A stretch of 64,000 bases of DNA from Ignelater luminosus (taxonomy: Eukaryota > Arthropoda > Insecta > Coleoptera > Elateridae): assembly GCA_011009095.1 (NCBI GenBank), contig VTPC01000518.1, positions 192,695 through 256,694 on the forward strand, in the 5' to 3' direction. The notes under the pieces were generated by a model that was given only the letters and a program-made list of their open reading frames with translations, was not told the origin of the DNA and did no database searches. A program made the translations under genes and the position numbers. Shown here piece by piece: positions 35,501-47,500 of this stretch (the first letter of the stretch is position 1; the number at the start of each line of letters is the position of its first letter).

Positions 35501-38500
35501 GCTCGTCTTCTGCCGCTTCCTTCCGTCCATAATAAGGACTATGTCGCGTATCTTTTCATATTTAATTGGGTTTCCCACCTCTATGTTTGTACATGTGAAA
35601 TTTATTTCTGTCCATTCACAGTTTATTAGGTCTTTAAACGTATGATAGTTTACGTCTTCTGCAGGCATGCAGAAGTGTTGACCTTTCTTCCGTTATCTTC
35701 TTTCCATAAAGTTTGGGTGCCGGTTTCTTTGGTTTCTATGAGGCTTCCTATGTTTGCTATACGTTTAGTTGATCTCTGCTCACTGAATTCTTTGCTTTAA
35801 CTTTTTTCAATCCATCCTTGTATGTCTTCCGTATATATCTATAGAATACATACCGTTAAGTTCACCGTAGTCGTTTTTGTTTCTTTTTTAATATATCGTT
35901 TGTCAACAATCTTTTGTAAATTTTGTATGTTCTGCTTCATTTTATTGAGGATTGCTTGTTTCTTCTCTCTCTCTCTCTCTTCCTTTTTACCGTGATTTAT
36001 GTCAGGGGTTCCTACGTTTGTTACGGCGGTTTTTTCTTCTTTTTGACTGCTTGTGTCTAGTTTTTTTATCTTGCTAACATCGATTTTCGTCACGGAGTTT
36101 GCCCACCCACCGTTGCTTGTGCAGTAGCAACTCTCCGCCTACGTTATCCATGAACCATTTCTTCCTCTTCTCCAGAGCTTGCCTCTCCGTTTCTTCATAT
36201 TTCTCTCCGTCTTCACTTTCCACGTATGTGAATGTCCTTGCTCTTGCTGGGGATGTGGATAGTTTGCTTTTTCTACTAAAGACGCTTTCCTCATCTAGTT
36301 GTTGGTCTAGTTTTGACATTGCGCTATAGCCTGTTGCTCAATTTTTCTTGTGCGTGGCTCCTCTTTCTTCAGCACATTCCATATCTTCATATTTAGTTTT
36401 TTTGTGCCTTTTGCGATTTTTTTTCCTTTCTTGCTGAATACTTTATCTCCGTCTTTTCTGTTTTGGTTTTTAGCTTTTTCTATGTTTGTCCCACAAGTAG
36501 AGACGATTTACTTGTCGCCTCCCGGGTGACGCTCATTCCGGGGAGAAGGCTCTTATACTCCGGGGAGTACCCTGTGTCCCAGGAGGTTTAATAAAATCTA
36601 TTATGTGCGAAAAACTTACTTTACAAAACCAATCATAAACGATTTGGTCTATGGCTAGCCCAAGTATTTTAGGAAATCTACTTTTCCTTTCGCAGTCATT
36701 TTCTAAAAACTTTACGAATGTCTTCTTTTTGTTTTAAAATATCACCTGTTGTAATTTCAGGCACACTAAACTTTTGAAAAAGTTCATGTATATTTAGTTT
36801 TTGACTTTCCCTCACACTAATTGTATTCGTTTTCACTTTGCGTGACACGTCTGTAGTTTGTATTTTACTTTATGTTACTACAATATGCATCTTCGTTTAA
36901 GAACTGGCGAAGAATACGGCCGTCAGTGTGACGTGATTGAAAATAAATATTAATTTAAATTCTAGCTGTTTAATACTATATTGGACAAAAAGTTTTGACA
37001 TGTACTTTATTTGTTTAAGCGCCACAGAGAAAAATTGGACTTCTTCATTTTCTTCATTTTCTTATAACTTTTTTATTTGAAGAGATAGGTCAATAATTCT
37101 TTAACATCTTTAAGGTACTTCTTTATGTATATTATTAATAAACTATCAGATTTTAGATTATACTCCTACTTTTTAATATTAGAAATCTAACTTCAAATTA
37201 TTTTTTTTAAATTGCAAATCGTAGGAGTTCATGGTGGTAATAAAAAGTGTTCTTAATTTCCTTTCCAACAATACCAGGTTTGATATAGCTATCTTTTAAA
37301 ACTCAGAAGTTACAACAAAAAAAAACTGTTTTTATTTTAAAGCTAGGAACAAGTCAAAAACAACGGAATATCTACTCTGAAACAATTGATAACATCTCAT
37401 ACTTCTATTCTACGATAAATAAGACAGTTTAATACAAGTTTAAGGTGTTAGAGTTGCTGAAAAAAATGACAGTGCGATCCTAGATTCAAAATAATTTATC
37501 TCAAGAAGGTAAAAAAGTAAAAGACAGCAAAATACGAGGTAAGAGTTTTGTAAGCGGCAGTACCTGCCTCAAACCTCCTTCTGCAAAATTTTATTTTCTA
37601 TTCCCCAAGGTTTGTGTACTCTGTAAATTTAGGTCAGCTTTTATTATTTTTGAGCAGTTGAATTTCTCAAGTGTTTTTTACTAGTTTTTATCGATTGTTT
37701 AATATTATCTAGAAAATGAATCTTGTCGCTTGAGGAATTCATTGTAAATTCAATAGATTTTATTTTTCCTTTGAGTTCTAATCAAAAACCAATTTTCCTA
37801 AAAACCTTTTAAATTTTTCTGGTATCAGTTCATTATAATTTAGAAAAAATCGTATGCCATATATCGAATATTAATTCCGATTTCATTTGCAGACTGATGA
37901 AAATTATCTCGAAGTAAGATTTAAATCTCCTGTTAATAAAGCAAAAGAACTCTTTGTTGAACAAAACAAAACGTATCCAATTGTACCGTTATGCGTTCCA
38001 GACGAATACAACGGAGAATGTCACGCAAACCACGTAAGAAAGATACAAGCTTCATTCTCTTGGGATTGGGGTCCAGCTCTACCTTCTATGGGTATTTGGT
38101 AATTAATCATATCTCTTCCTTTCTGCTGCTGTATTTATTAAATTGTTTCTTTACCTTAGGCAACCAGTATATTTGGAAGGTTATGAAGACGCGATTATTC
38201 GAGATGTAGTAGTTAAGCTGTTTTCTGATGATATCAAAAAAGAATGGATTGTAGAAGTTCGTGTATATCTAGAAAGTTCTAATAGTAATAGTATAACTGG
38301 AGATTTTAAAATTAACTTATATAATGAAGATGAAAAACCAAAAGAGTGTTCTTTCAAGCAACAAACAATTTTAAATGATCGAGGAGAATTTGCAGCAACA
38401 TTTAGATGTAACATTGCCAAAAATGTAAGTTCCTTTTAATATCCTAAAATCATATCAATTGCATGTGTATGTAATGTGTATCTTTATTCCAGAAAATTAG

Positions 38501-41067
38501 ATTATGGTGGCCTAATGGTTATGGTGAAGCAAAATTATATCAGGTACATGTTCAATACCTTTCGACACGCCCTGGTAGTGGAGCATTTTATAATAGATTT
38601 ATAAAAATTGGTTATCGCACTGTTGAACTTTTGCAAGATGAAATAAGTAGTTATTTCAACTTATTCATCTACTACGTCTTAACCCGTTATATTATTTACA
38701 GGTAGTGGAAGGAAATTCTACTTTCAAGTAAACGGCGTGCCAATATTTGCAAAGGGCACAAACAGCATACCCATTAATATTCTTCCTGAACTTGGTCAAA
38801 ACGAAACAACCATTAGATTCCTTTTACAGTCTGCTAAAGATACACACATGAACATGATACGTGTCTGGGGTGGTGGTACTTACGAAGCAGATACATTCTA
38901 CAACATTGCCGATGAAATGGGAATTATGATTTGGCAAGACTTTATGTTTGCATGTGCTATGTACCCAGTGAATAATAATTTCTTAAAGTAAGGCTATAGT
39001 TATGATTTTTTTGTTGTTCTTTTGCAAAGAAATTGCGATTATAACTAATTAATTTGTTCTTTGTAGTTCTGTAAAACAGGAAGTACGTCATCAAGTTAGA
39101 AGGTTACAGCACCATCCTAGTATTGTGCTATGGGCTGGTAATAATGAAAACGAGGCAGCTTTACGACAAGACTGGTAAATACTTATACCTTTATTACTAG
39201 TGGAAGATAATGTATCGAAAGTACAACTTACAAGATAAAATATAGAAATAACTAGATTCATAGATGTGTGCAATATATTAAATGATTACCTTTTTAGGTA
39301 TGGTACAAAAGACAATTTTGATCAATATAAAGCAGATTACAAGAAATTATACGTCAACACAATAAAACCAGAACTTTTGCTAAGTGACGATTCAAGGCCA
39401 TATTTAGTATCCAGCCCAACAAATGGAATACAGTCTGAGAAAGAAGATTATGTTGCGAAGGATCCACAAAGTCATTTCTATGGAGACGGTAATTAAGAGT
39501 TCACTCTTTAAACTGATTTCCTGTTTTTACTTACTAACAGCTTTTAGCTACATTTGCATGTCAATGATTTTTGTCACTTACCGATTCAGACAATGCCTAA
39601 TCTAAAATAGTATTTTTAAAAATATCTTTTTCAAACATGCAGTGATACAATAATTCTTTTTTAGTTCATTTCTATAATTACAACAACGATAGTTGGGATA
39701 GTAGATTTTATCCTCTAACTAGATTTGCTTCCGAATATGGATATCAATCAATGCCAACGTATCACACCATATTATCGGCAACAAATCTCGAGCACGATCT
39801 AAAAATGACTTCTGAATTTCTGGACAGTCGGCAGCATCTACCAGAAGGTTATGAAAGACTAACGAGATTAATAAAATATCAACTACATTTGCCGGACGCA
39901 ACATCATCTGATTATCTGAAAACCTTGATATATCACAGCCAAGTAAATAAAACATATTGCATTAGAGCGTAACAGCAATACACAAATTAACAATTATTAC
40001 AGATTGTCCAAGCTGTAGCTGTTAAAAAACAAACAGAATTTTACAGACAATGGCGCAGCAGTTTAAATAGGGAAGGTAAAGGTTTCACAATGGGCGCTTT
40101 GTATTGGCAACTCAACGATGTGTGGGTAGCTCCAACATGGTCTGGAATAGGTAAGAGATTGATCCAGTTGCTAAAAAAATATTAACTTCTTCTGTTTCTT
40201 ATTTTAGATTTTCAAAATAACTGGAAAATGCAACACTACTATGCTAAAGACTTCTTTGCCCCTGTAATCGTAACGGGTGATTTACGCTCTGATGGATTTT
40301 TGGATATGTATGTAGTATCAGATTTAAAAGATGAAATTTCTGAAGCGTTTTTAAATATCTTTGTGTATAAATGGAATTCCATTAATCCCGTGTATAATGA
40401 AACCTTTAAAATCAATGTAGTAAGTAAATTAGAAGTTTTATTATTTTATATTTGATTTGACATTAGGAATTAATTTTCAGCCGCCTTACAGTTCTGCCCT
40501 AATAAGATCATTTTCAGTAAAGAATTATTTTGCTCAAATCGAAGGTGATCCATGTGGAATAAAGTCTACAGAAGACTGTTTTATCTATTTTAATTTAACA
40601 TCCAGCAAAAATGAATCAATCGCGCCTAATAATTTCGTTATTCCTTTACCAGTCAATCAGACTTCAGCAAGGAAACATTCACCAAAACTCGAGGTAACTG
40701 CACTTCATAATAATCATGTTCTTTAGTTTTAAAGGTAACATTTTAGATTACGAGTGTGAAAACAATCATGGAACAAACGGAATTCGAAATAGAAATTACA
40801 ACTGACAAAGTAGCTTTGTTTGTATGGTTAGAGACAAAGCCGCACATCCGTAGTCGGTTTTCTGAAAACGGATTTTTACAAGTAACTGAAAAGAAGATTG
40901 TAAGAGTTACGACTGAATCAAAACCGTCACTTGAGGATTTTGTGAATGCACTCGAAATGTCTGTTCTTTATTACGCAACCGATAGTAATGAAAACAATAA
41001 CAGCCAAAAGGTTTACTGTTCGTTCTGGTTTGTTATTTCAGCCATTTTAATAAAATTGTTTATTTAA
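29534..41067 (+). CDS. beta-Man: Beta-mannosidase, copy 1 (GH2), 14 exons, 930 aa
   Basis: Releases terminal beta-D-mannose from the non-reducing end of oligosaccharides. Exons: 29534-29648, 29710-29856, 29923-30071, 37893-38098, 38160-38424, 38493-38646, 38702-38987, 39067-39174, 39298-39488, 39665-39942, 40003-40150, 40208-40419, 40481-40693, 40747-41067. They total 2793 nt, with every junction in phase. A signal peptide (about 1-21) precedes a GH2 sugar-binding-like domain ([39 protein letters not shown]), an Ig-like part ([13 protein letters not shown]) and the TIM barrel ([18 protein letters not shown]). The acid/base is Glu468 (WAGNNENE) and the nucleophile Glu564 ([10 protein letters not shown]). 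The last 18 residues are hydrophobic, GPI-signal-like, after a polar Asn/Ser stretch, so a surface-anchored rather than lysosomal enzyme is possible. Length suits the family (roughly 880-940). Intron 3 is 7.8 kb because of nested transposons. AATAAA lies at 41085-41095. Confidence 0.97.
31301..31740. mobile_element. MITE with TAGAGAGTTTGAGC ends
   Basis: Left TAGAGAGTTTGAGCAAATTC, right complement TTAGAGAGTTTGAGCGCACT. A partial inner copy of the same end occurs at about 31392. About 440 bp, non-coding. Confidence 0.65.
31881..32078. mobile_element. Short, almost perfect palindromic MITE (198 bp)
   Basis: The left arm begins TACAGTCTGCGACATAAGTA and the right arm is its exact inverse. The symmetry runs on through GTGAGACTTGATGATGCATG and TAAACACAACACA to a short loop. 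TA at both ends fits a Tc1/mariner-type target. Transcribed as part of intron 3, it would form a strong hairpin. Confidence 0.9.
32330..32475 (+). repeat. Minisatellite, unit of about 27-29 bp
   Basis: Five to six imperfect units of TTTTCGTACTGCACCGGACC plus GAGATGA-type sequence. It opens a repetitive 69-residue frame on the other strand that I do not count as a gene. Confidence 0.85.
32462..32535 (+). repeat. Direct repeat flanking a 460-bp segment, left copy
   Basis: GATTTCG(A/T)ACTGCATCG followed by GGTGTCTAATTGC and TTTTAATTAGCTCAC occurs here and at 32993-33072 in the same orientation. The pair borders 32536-32992. Confidence 0.75.
32993..33072 (+). repeat. Direct repeat flanking a 460-bp segment, right copy
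   Basis: Partner of 32462-32535. The two copies could be ends of one element or result from a local duplication. Confidence 0.75.
34021..36584 (-). mobile_element. Gag-only R1-like non-LTR retrotransposon (no ORF2)
   Basis: The element is bordered by a perfect 15-bp duplication GGTTTAATAAAATCT (34006-34020 and 36585-36599). It runs on the minus strand: a GC-richer 5' leader near 36584-36480, a gag-like ORF1, a GC-rich 3' part (34040-34200) and a short A run next to the left duplication. At 2.56 kb, with both ends plausible, there is no reverse transcriptase or endonuclease sequence. It inserted into the Tigger relic. Confidence 0.88.
34400..36319 (-). pseudogene. LINE ORF1 (gag) with zinc knuckles, frameshifted
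   Basis: Minus frames 36319-36074, 36093-35839, 35459-35250, 35225-34995 and 34917-34675 follow one another with changes of frame. Features: a charged coiled-coil-like N-terminal half; KVIIVRDLDETVTKEEI, matching the gag core of R1/TRAS-type elements (V-I-R-D-L-D-T-x-E-E); then zinc knuckles CYKCHKYGHQEGTARC and KCLKCWQEGHAAREC near 34560-34430. Such proteins bind the element RNA. No intact reading frame remains. The + strand frames here (for example 34493-35155) are antisense shadows. Confidence 0.82.
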
Positions 41068-41084
41068 GCATTTACATAACTATA

Positions 41085-41095
41085 AATAAAATAAA
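41085..41095 (+). terminator. Poly(A) signals of beta-mannosidase copy 1
   Basis: Two overlapping AATAAA words (41085-41090 and 41090-41095) 18-23 bases after the stop codon. Confidence 0.7.
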
Positions 41096-41126
41096 TACGT
41101 AGTCATTATAGTAATAATATGGATAA

Positions 41127-41764
41127 TATATACATAAATCATTTAGGTCAATACACCCAGAATTCTCTACAATATCAGCTATAAAACGAGTAGTAATCTG
41201 TCCTAAATCACTATAGATGGTCGTGGAACACAGAGGTGGCAGTTACACATTTGGAATTAAAAATCCCTCATTCGGTTTTTCTGCTTTTGGTTGACAAAAT
41301 TCAGCTTTTATTCCACACACAACGGTTGTTTTACCGATTCGTACCAATGCTGAACCATCTGCTGTTGATACAGAACCAGTGGACGAAATTTCGACAACAA
41401 CCTACCATCTGGTCTGGCATTATGGTTTATATAGTCTCGGTAAAATTTAGTTGGATAAAGTGATTGAAATTGTTTCGCCATAATTATTACAGGAATTTCG
41501 ACATTTACTATTTTAAAATATTTGCCATAATTATTATAGGAATTTTGACATTTATATTTTAAAATAGTAAATGTCGAAATTCCTGTAATAATTATGGCGA
41601 AACAATTTCAATCACTTCATCCAATTAAATTTTACCGGGACTATGTAAACCATAATGTCAGAGCCAGATGGTAAGTTGTTGTCAAAATTTCGTCCAGTAA
41701 TAATCAATCAGTGTCGATATTGTAGATAATTATAGGTGTATTGATCTAAATGATTTATATATAG
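41127..41764. repeat. Large inverted repeat just after beta-mannosidase copy 1
   Basis: Right arm about 41553-41764; the left arm lies in two blocks, about 41127-41185 and 41375-41520, separated by roughly 190 bp absent from the right arm. The inner blocks are nearly identical inverses (GAAATTGTTTCGCCATAATT, GGAATTTCGACATTTACTAT). The 32-bp spacer resembles the arm itself. No terminal duplication or coding potential seen. Confidence 0.85.
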
Positions 41765-44578
41765 CAAAAGAAAGATTAGCCTGGTGCTTATATGCCGATT
41801 TAATATGTTTAGATATTGTAGAATGTTTTTCTAATATTTTTAAAAATAAATGTTTAGAATTTTTTATGTTTTATTGATCAAGATCTGTATGTAAACTTAC
41901 TTACAAATGCTTTGTCCCAAGCAACGAGAAAAAAAGTTTAAGTTATGAATTGCAGTTTTCAATGCAACTGACAGAAACATAAATTAGATAAGGATGGAAG
42001 TATGACTATAAGTCGTAAACACAATAAGGAATGAGTCCTCTAAAGAAATCTTAAGCAGAGACGAAGATTTATTTAACTGTTGTTAAATTACCACCTCCCA
42101 AATTTGTTATCCTGCACTAACATTTTTATTTTCTTACCACTTTGTGTTTATTTTAAACGGGTTAGCGTAGTTATTTCGCGGGTGTTGTTCTTTACAGTGA
42201 AAGAATTTCTAGATATATTGCAAGAAATTAGATTTATACTTTAAAAGTTGAAAGTACGCCACGTTTATTGGGTCAACACGATTCAACCCTGGAAGTTAGG
42301 GAAATGATCATCAGCATGTGGGAAGCTAAAGTTTCAAAACATGAGATTTTGAAACGTGTAGATTTATCGGTGTGTGTTAATAACAGTGACGGATCCAAGG
42401 GGGGGGGGCATCGGGCGATGGTCTCCTCCCCCAGAACAGTGGCTGGGCATTGGATCATGGCCCTTCCCTCCAGCTCTCTGTGAAATTTTGCGGAAACCTT
42501 TTTAGAACATAAACAAATTTTCAAATAATTTTTTTCAAAGGACCCCGCAGAATCAAAATTGTTGAGACCTTGGTAACTGATAGTTCCTTATTACGTATTA
42601 CGATAATTTTTAGTTTAATTTTCGACATTGTGAATTCGATTTTCGTGTATTAATTTGATTGATTGATAGAAACCTAATTCGCTGCGTTGGTTTCTAGGCC
42701 AGGGAAATTAGAATTCTAGAGCAAAAAAATTAGAGGAAAGCTGGAAATCGTTTTAATCGCTTTTATTTACATCAGAAAAAGGGAAAATATGTTTTGCCCC
42801 TATTTTCTAACGCAACTTGAGGTAGGGTGTTGAAACAACAGAAGAACTCTGAGACTTTTTTCAGTTTTCTTGAAGTACAGTCAAAACTGCACTAGTAGTA
42901 AAAAAATTCACTGCAACAATATTATAGAGCATAGAATTCTGCGTCGATTAAGTACCTAGTTGTTAAATTTTGATCATCGGGTGTAGGAAAAAGATAAAGG
43001 GTAAATTCAAGTGACCTAAAAGAAGCAGTGTCAGTGATTGCTGGCGGTTTCCTGCTCCATTGAATCTCGTGGCAAAGTGGAGAGACATTTTCTGCCATAA
43101 TTGAAAAATACATGAAGTATGAGAAATAGCATTATAGATGGCTATCTAGACCAGAATGATAAGAGTATTAAATCTACTGAACGTGAACGTAGAAACAGGA
43201 AGTGCTCATCAGTATTTGTCGTTTTTGACGGAACAATGACTGCTATGATCGCTAAAGAGCGATTTCTTTCAAATGAGCTTAACACTTGACCCATCACAAT
43301 GCTGATTGAGGGACTATTAGCGCAAAACTTTGAAGTAATGGAAGCTGTTGAGAATGCTGATTCCACAATCATCAGTAATGCTTTACCATTTCTTTGTTTT
43401 TTTTGACAAAGCAAAAACTTTCAAAAATTCGATTTCATGAATTACACCAAATTTTCCTACTTCATTTTGTGCGGATTTTCTGGCGCTGCTTTGTTACAGA
43501 GTGAATTGTAAGCATCGTTGCCCATGTAATGCAGCATGTAATCGACTTGCAATAACTTTTGATATTTTAAAAATTTGAAAAGCACTTTCTAATTGTTTTA
43601 TCCAGCGATTTCACTGATTTCGTGTACTATCAAATATTTCAATATTGAAATGAACAACTGTATAGAAGTATTATTACTCGTAGCTTGCACTATAGTTCCA
43701 TCCGCCTGTCCTTCTGTATTAAATGTAGTACTTCCTATTTTCGTCTGTTTCTCTATATTCTTGAAAAAGAATCCTGATTATTTTGGGGGTCAAGACAGCA
43801 TTTAAAGCTTCGCAATATCCACTACATTAGAAGAAATACATCTCCTGATGACATTATAAAACGGCAATGACACTATACCTTTTCAATTTCATTTTCAGAA
43901 AAAGTAGATTTAATTTTAGAAAAGGTAACCTTATTAATTTTAAAAATCCAATTTTAATTTCAAGACATGTAAATAAAATTTAATAAGTCATGCACGGTGT
44001 CAGCATTTATTCTCTTTTTTTTTCTTTCTGAATTAAAATTACCTCTTCTAAAATAAAATTTTATATTTTCAGATATTAGGATTATGTTCTCAAATTAAAG
44101 CTACTTTTCTTGAAATTGAGGTTGAAAAGGTAGAGATGTTACCCTGAACATGTCAGTACTTTGTACTTCTTTGACGTTAACTACTATCTAACTTACTAAC
44201 TAATTTTCTTTCTTTTCTTAGGATCCAAGCTTCCATAATGACTTTTTTGGAAACCTGCTTCAATACTACTTCAGTGCTTGCTGCCGTTAGCAAATATGTT
44301 CAATGACGTTTGCAAAATATTACGAGTACAAATTAGTCAGTTCAGTATACGAAATATGCACAAAGTCATTACCAGGCGGCGCCACCGGTACACTTGAGCG
44401 GGGTTTATTAAATATTTATTTTTTGATTTTTGATAACTGATACTATCACAAAATATAGCACTTCACTATATCTTCCATAACGATTGCTTCTTAAAATTTG
44501 CCTGTTATCATTGTTTAAAGTTCAACTTGTGCCTTATTTATATGTAAGTTACCATAAATACCTGTTATTACAGTAAAA
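41765..44578. other. Intergenic region and 5' flank of beta-mannosidase copy 2
   Basis: No gene seen. At 42262-42372 a short + frame (STLEVREMIISMWEAKVSKH) resembles the N-terminal helix-turn-helix of Tc1-like transposases, probably a fragment. The 42395-42470 stretch has G and C runs unlike its surroundings. 43100-43415 gives an open minus frame of 90 residues with no signature. No promoter motif stands out before 44579. Confidence 0.4.
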
Positions 44579-47500
44579 ATGAGTCGTTGTGTAGTAAAGT
44601 GCCTGATTATTTTGTATTTTACTTTTTATTACAATCATCCCACACATGCTAATTTAATTCAAAGATTAGAAAATAAAATCTGGAATCTTAGAGATGCTGA
44701 TGGAGGTACTTATAATTATTTTAGACTTTTTTTTTGTGATAGATAATTAAGAAATATATGTTTAGTTTATAGCTTACGTACACGTGTACCTGGAGGAATT
44801 TACAGTGATTTAAAACAGAACAAAATAATTGGCGATGTGTTCTATAGATTTAATGATACGGAAACCCGATGGGTCTCCAAGAAAGACTGGACATATTCTA
44901 TAAAATTCACTGGTAATAATAACATACACAAATACAAATTCAAAATGCTGGGTTAACTATTATTACCTTTTTGTAGCTGAAATAGGTTTGGTAGAACTGC
45001 CTAACATCAATTTGGTTTTTGATGGCGTCGATACTTTTTCGGAAATTTATCTTAATAGTCATAAACTAGGCATTACGGATAATATGTTTGTCAGATACAT
45101 CTTTGATGTCAAATCTTTGTTAAAGGTAAGTTTATTTACTTTGTATTGGTTTTCTTCGGTTTCGACTGCCGAGGTTTTGACCGATATATTACTTGCAAAA
45201 AGGTATAGAGTGTGGAACACCCCAACCAAACAATGCTAGTCGTATAAATAACTAAACTACTGTAGTTGCTAACAGGCGTCAACTTTAGATTCTATTGCAC
45301 ATGTATTGCTAATTTTCAGTTTCAGTTTTGTTACGTTTACGTTTATTACATGCTGTATATACAATATTCTTTTTTCTTACACCTAGAGTTAGTGGCAGTG
45401 TGGCTAAATCTTCTGCATTTAAAATACCATAGGGGAATAGAACACGTAACTTTAAGAGAAGAGTTTATGAAAATATCATTCAGTACTATATAAGGTGTTC
45501 GACAATTGGCAGAAGAGCTTTACGTAGAAAGATTCCCCGACTAAAACCGCGAAAAAAAAATTCTATATGAAAATGTTCGTGGATCTGTCCTCTTCCCTCA
45601 CAAGCCAATCAAAGTTAGAAATCTTGTACAAGAAATACCCCGTAAAATAAAAAAAAACGGTATTAGTTACACCTTGCACTTGCAATATTATAAAATGATA
45701 TTATCAACAGATATTGTAAAATAACAGGAAATTCTAAAATTCTGTAATTTATTGAACTGAAAATTGATGCTTTCAGCAAGAATCTTATTATTGGCGTGCT
45801 GTACAAGCACTCTGAGCCGACTCGTATTTCAAATTTCCTGTTTGATAAATTATCACTGTTAATTACTATTGTCATTGCGAATCTGTCATAATTTTAGTTT
45901 CTCATCGGAACCATTTATTAGTAAACAATGGAATTTAGTTGCAACAAATATGCCGATGTGTAATGGGTTTATGGCGCTTGCGAAGTAAATAGTAATGCCG
46001 GGAAAGTTGAATTACTTGAGAAGGTTTCCAAATTGTCGTCGACAGTGAACTCGTCTTAACTTCGAACAAGACTACCGCGGTCTCCTAATTTAAATACTTT
46101 GGATTTTTCGTTTGGGGTTTTCTGAAAGAAAAGGTTTATCAAACACCTCCAGAAAATTTACAAGACTTGCAAGCACGAATAATGGACAGTGTACAATTAA
46201 TTACTCCACAAATGCTTAGAAATGTTCACGATGCAGTACTAGTGCGAGCAACCGCCTGCCTGGAAGCTAAGGGAGGACAAGTTGAACATTTGTTAAACTG
46301 AATTGTACTGAGTTTAGTTTTTACAATCAATTTGAGTAAATCTGTAATTTGTAATTTATAAGTTTATTAATTTGTTTTAAATCTTAAGTAAAGTGATGCC
46401 TGATTGGCTACTGGATCTTCGTAATTTTTGTTTGTATGTTCGTCGTGTGTTGCCAAATGTAAAGGTCTTAAACTACTTTCTCGAAGAGCAATTATGCATC
46501 CAAAAACTTTCTTCGACAAACATTTTCATCTCGGTTTTTCATGGGGAATATGGCTACATGAAGCTGTTAAATCTTAAAAAAATGATTATAAAAGTTTTAA
46601 CAGTGTGTTCTTCTTACCATCAGTTCTACTGCTGGAATTGATTTCTATCATTTTTAACAAACGTATTGCACTGTCGGAAATGCACTATAATCAGTCTCGC
46701 AACTGTTTATACTCGTATACGATTTTTATTTTGTTTATAGAATGGAGAAAATCACCTTGAAGTAAGATTTAAGTCTGCCGTTAATAAAGCACAACAACTA
46801 TTTGATACACAAGCAAAGAGATACCCGGTAGTTCCGTTGTGCGTTCCTGAAGAATATAATGGAGAATGTCATGCAAACCATGTGCGAAAGATGCAAGCTT
46901 CCTTCTCTTGGGATTGGGGCCCGGCATTACCCTCTATGGGCATATGGTAATTAATCTCACATGCTTTAAGTTCAATAGAAATTTGCAAAAACAAAAGTAC
47001 AAGCACAATTAGTCGATTACATCACAAAAAGTATGTAAAATGTAATTTATAATGTTATTGATTCTCTATTAAGTTCTCTTCATATTTCCTTTCGTTTACG
47101 TTGAATTCGACTTTAAAAAGATTTGATTTTAGCAAATATCTGTAAGATCTGCCGAAGAAATAAATTGACCTCGAAAATAGGACAAAGTTCAAAATAATCT
47201 AAGTTAACCAATTTGCTATTATAACAGCATAATTGACAGTCGGCATAGTTACAATCAGACAAAATTAGCAGCGTTTTTACATTTACTCTACTGGCCTATG
47301 ATCTTATTATCCAAAACACACAGTTTCAATAACTATTATGTAACTAATATGTTTGCCATTTTAGGAAGGATGTGTACCTGCAAGGTTATATAGTTGCTGT
47401 TATTCAAGACGCAACAGTTAAGATCTATCCAGACAAGAACGAAAAAGAATGGGCTGTAGAAACAAAAGTTTATTTTTCAGGGAATTCTAAAGGAGATCCT

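Larger units (their letters stand above)
31149..36860 (-). pseudogene. Tigger/pogo-type (jerky-like) transposase relic, split by a LINE
   Basis: Minus-strand pieces in order: about 36860-36610, an N-terminal helical part (FLENDCERKSRFPKILGLAI); 33977-33771, a CENP-B-type DNA-binding part (KSSNGWFGKFCERHNITFKT); and 33770-33200, the DDE_1 core. The core shows IFNLDQTGLFLKRG, GSKDRKTILFCTNI, NPRWFKNPL, FNKKAWTTRQIVSEWL, FLDNATSHP, then PPNTTS and LDQ. A probable acidic C-terminus ends at 31149. Several frame breaks and the insertion 34021-36584 kill it. CAGTAAAACTTCTCTATATC at 30808-30830 resembles a pogo/Tigger end; I did not find its partner on the right. The relic lies antisense in intron 3 of beta-mannosidase copy 1. 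Confidence 0.85.

Noticed and set aside
44771..44772. AG nearer to exon 2 of mannosidase copy 2 as splice acceptor
   Set aside because: Its use puts VPGGIYSDL out of frame; the AG at 44764-44765 gives the same phase and exon length (147) as copy 1.
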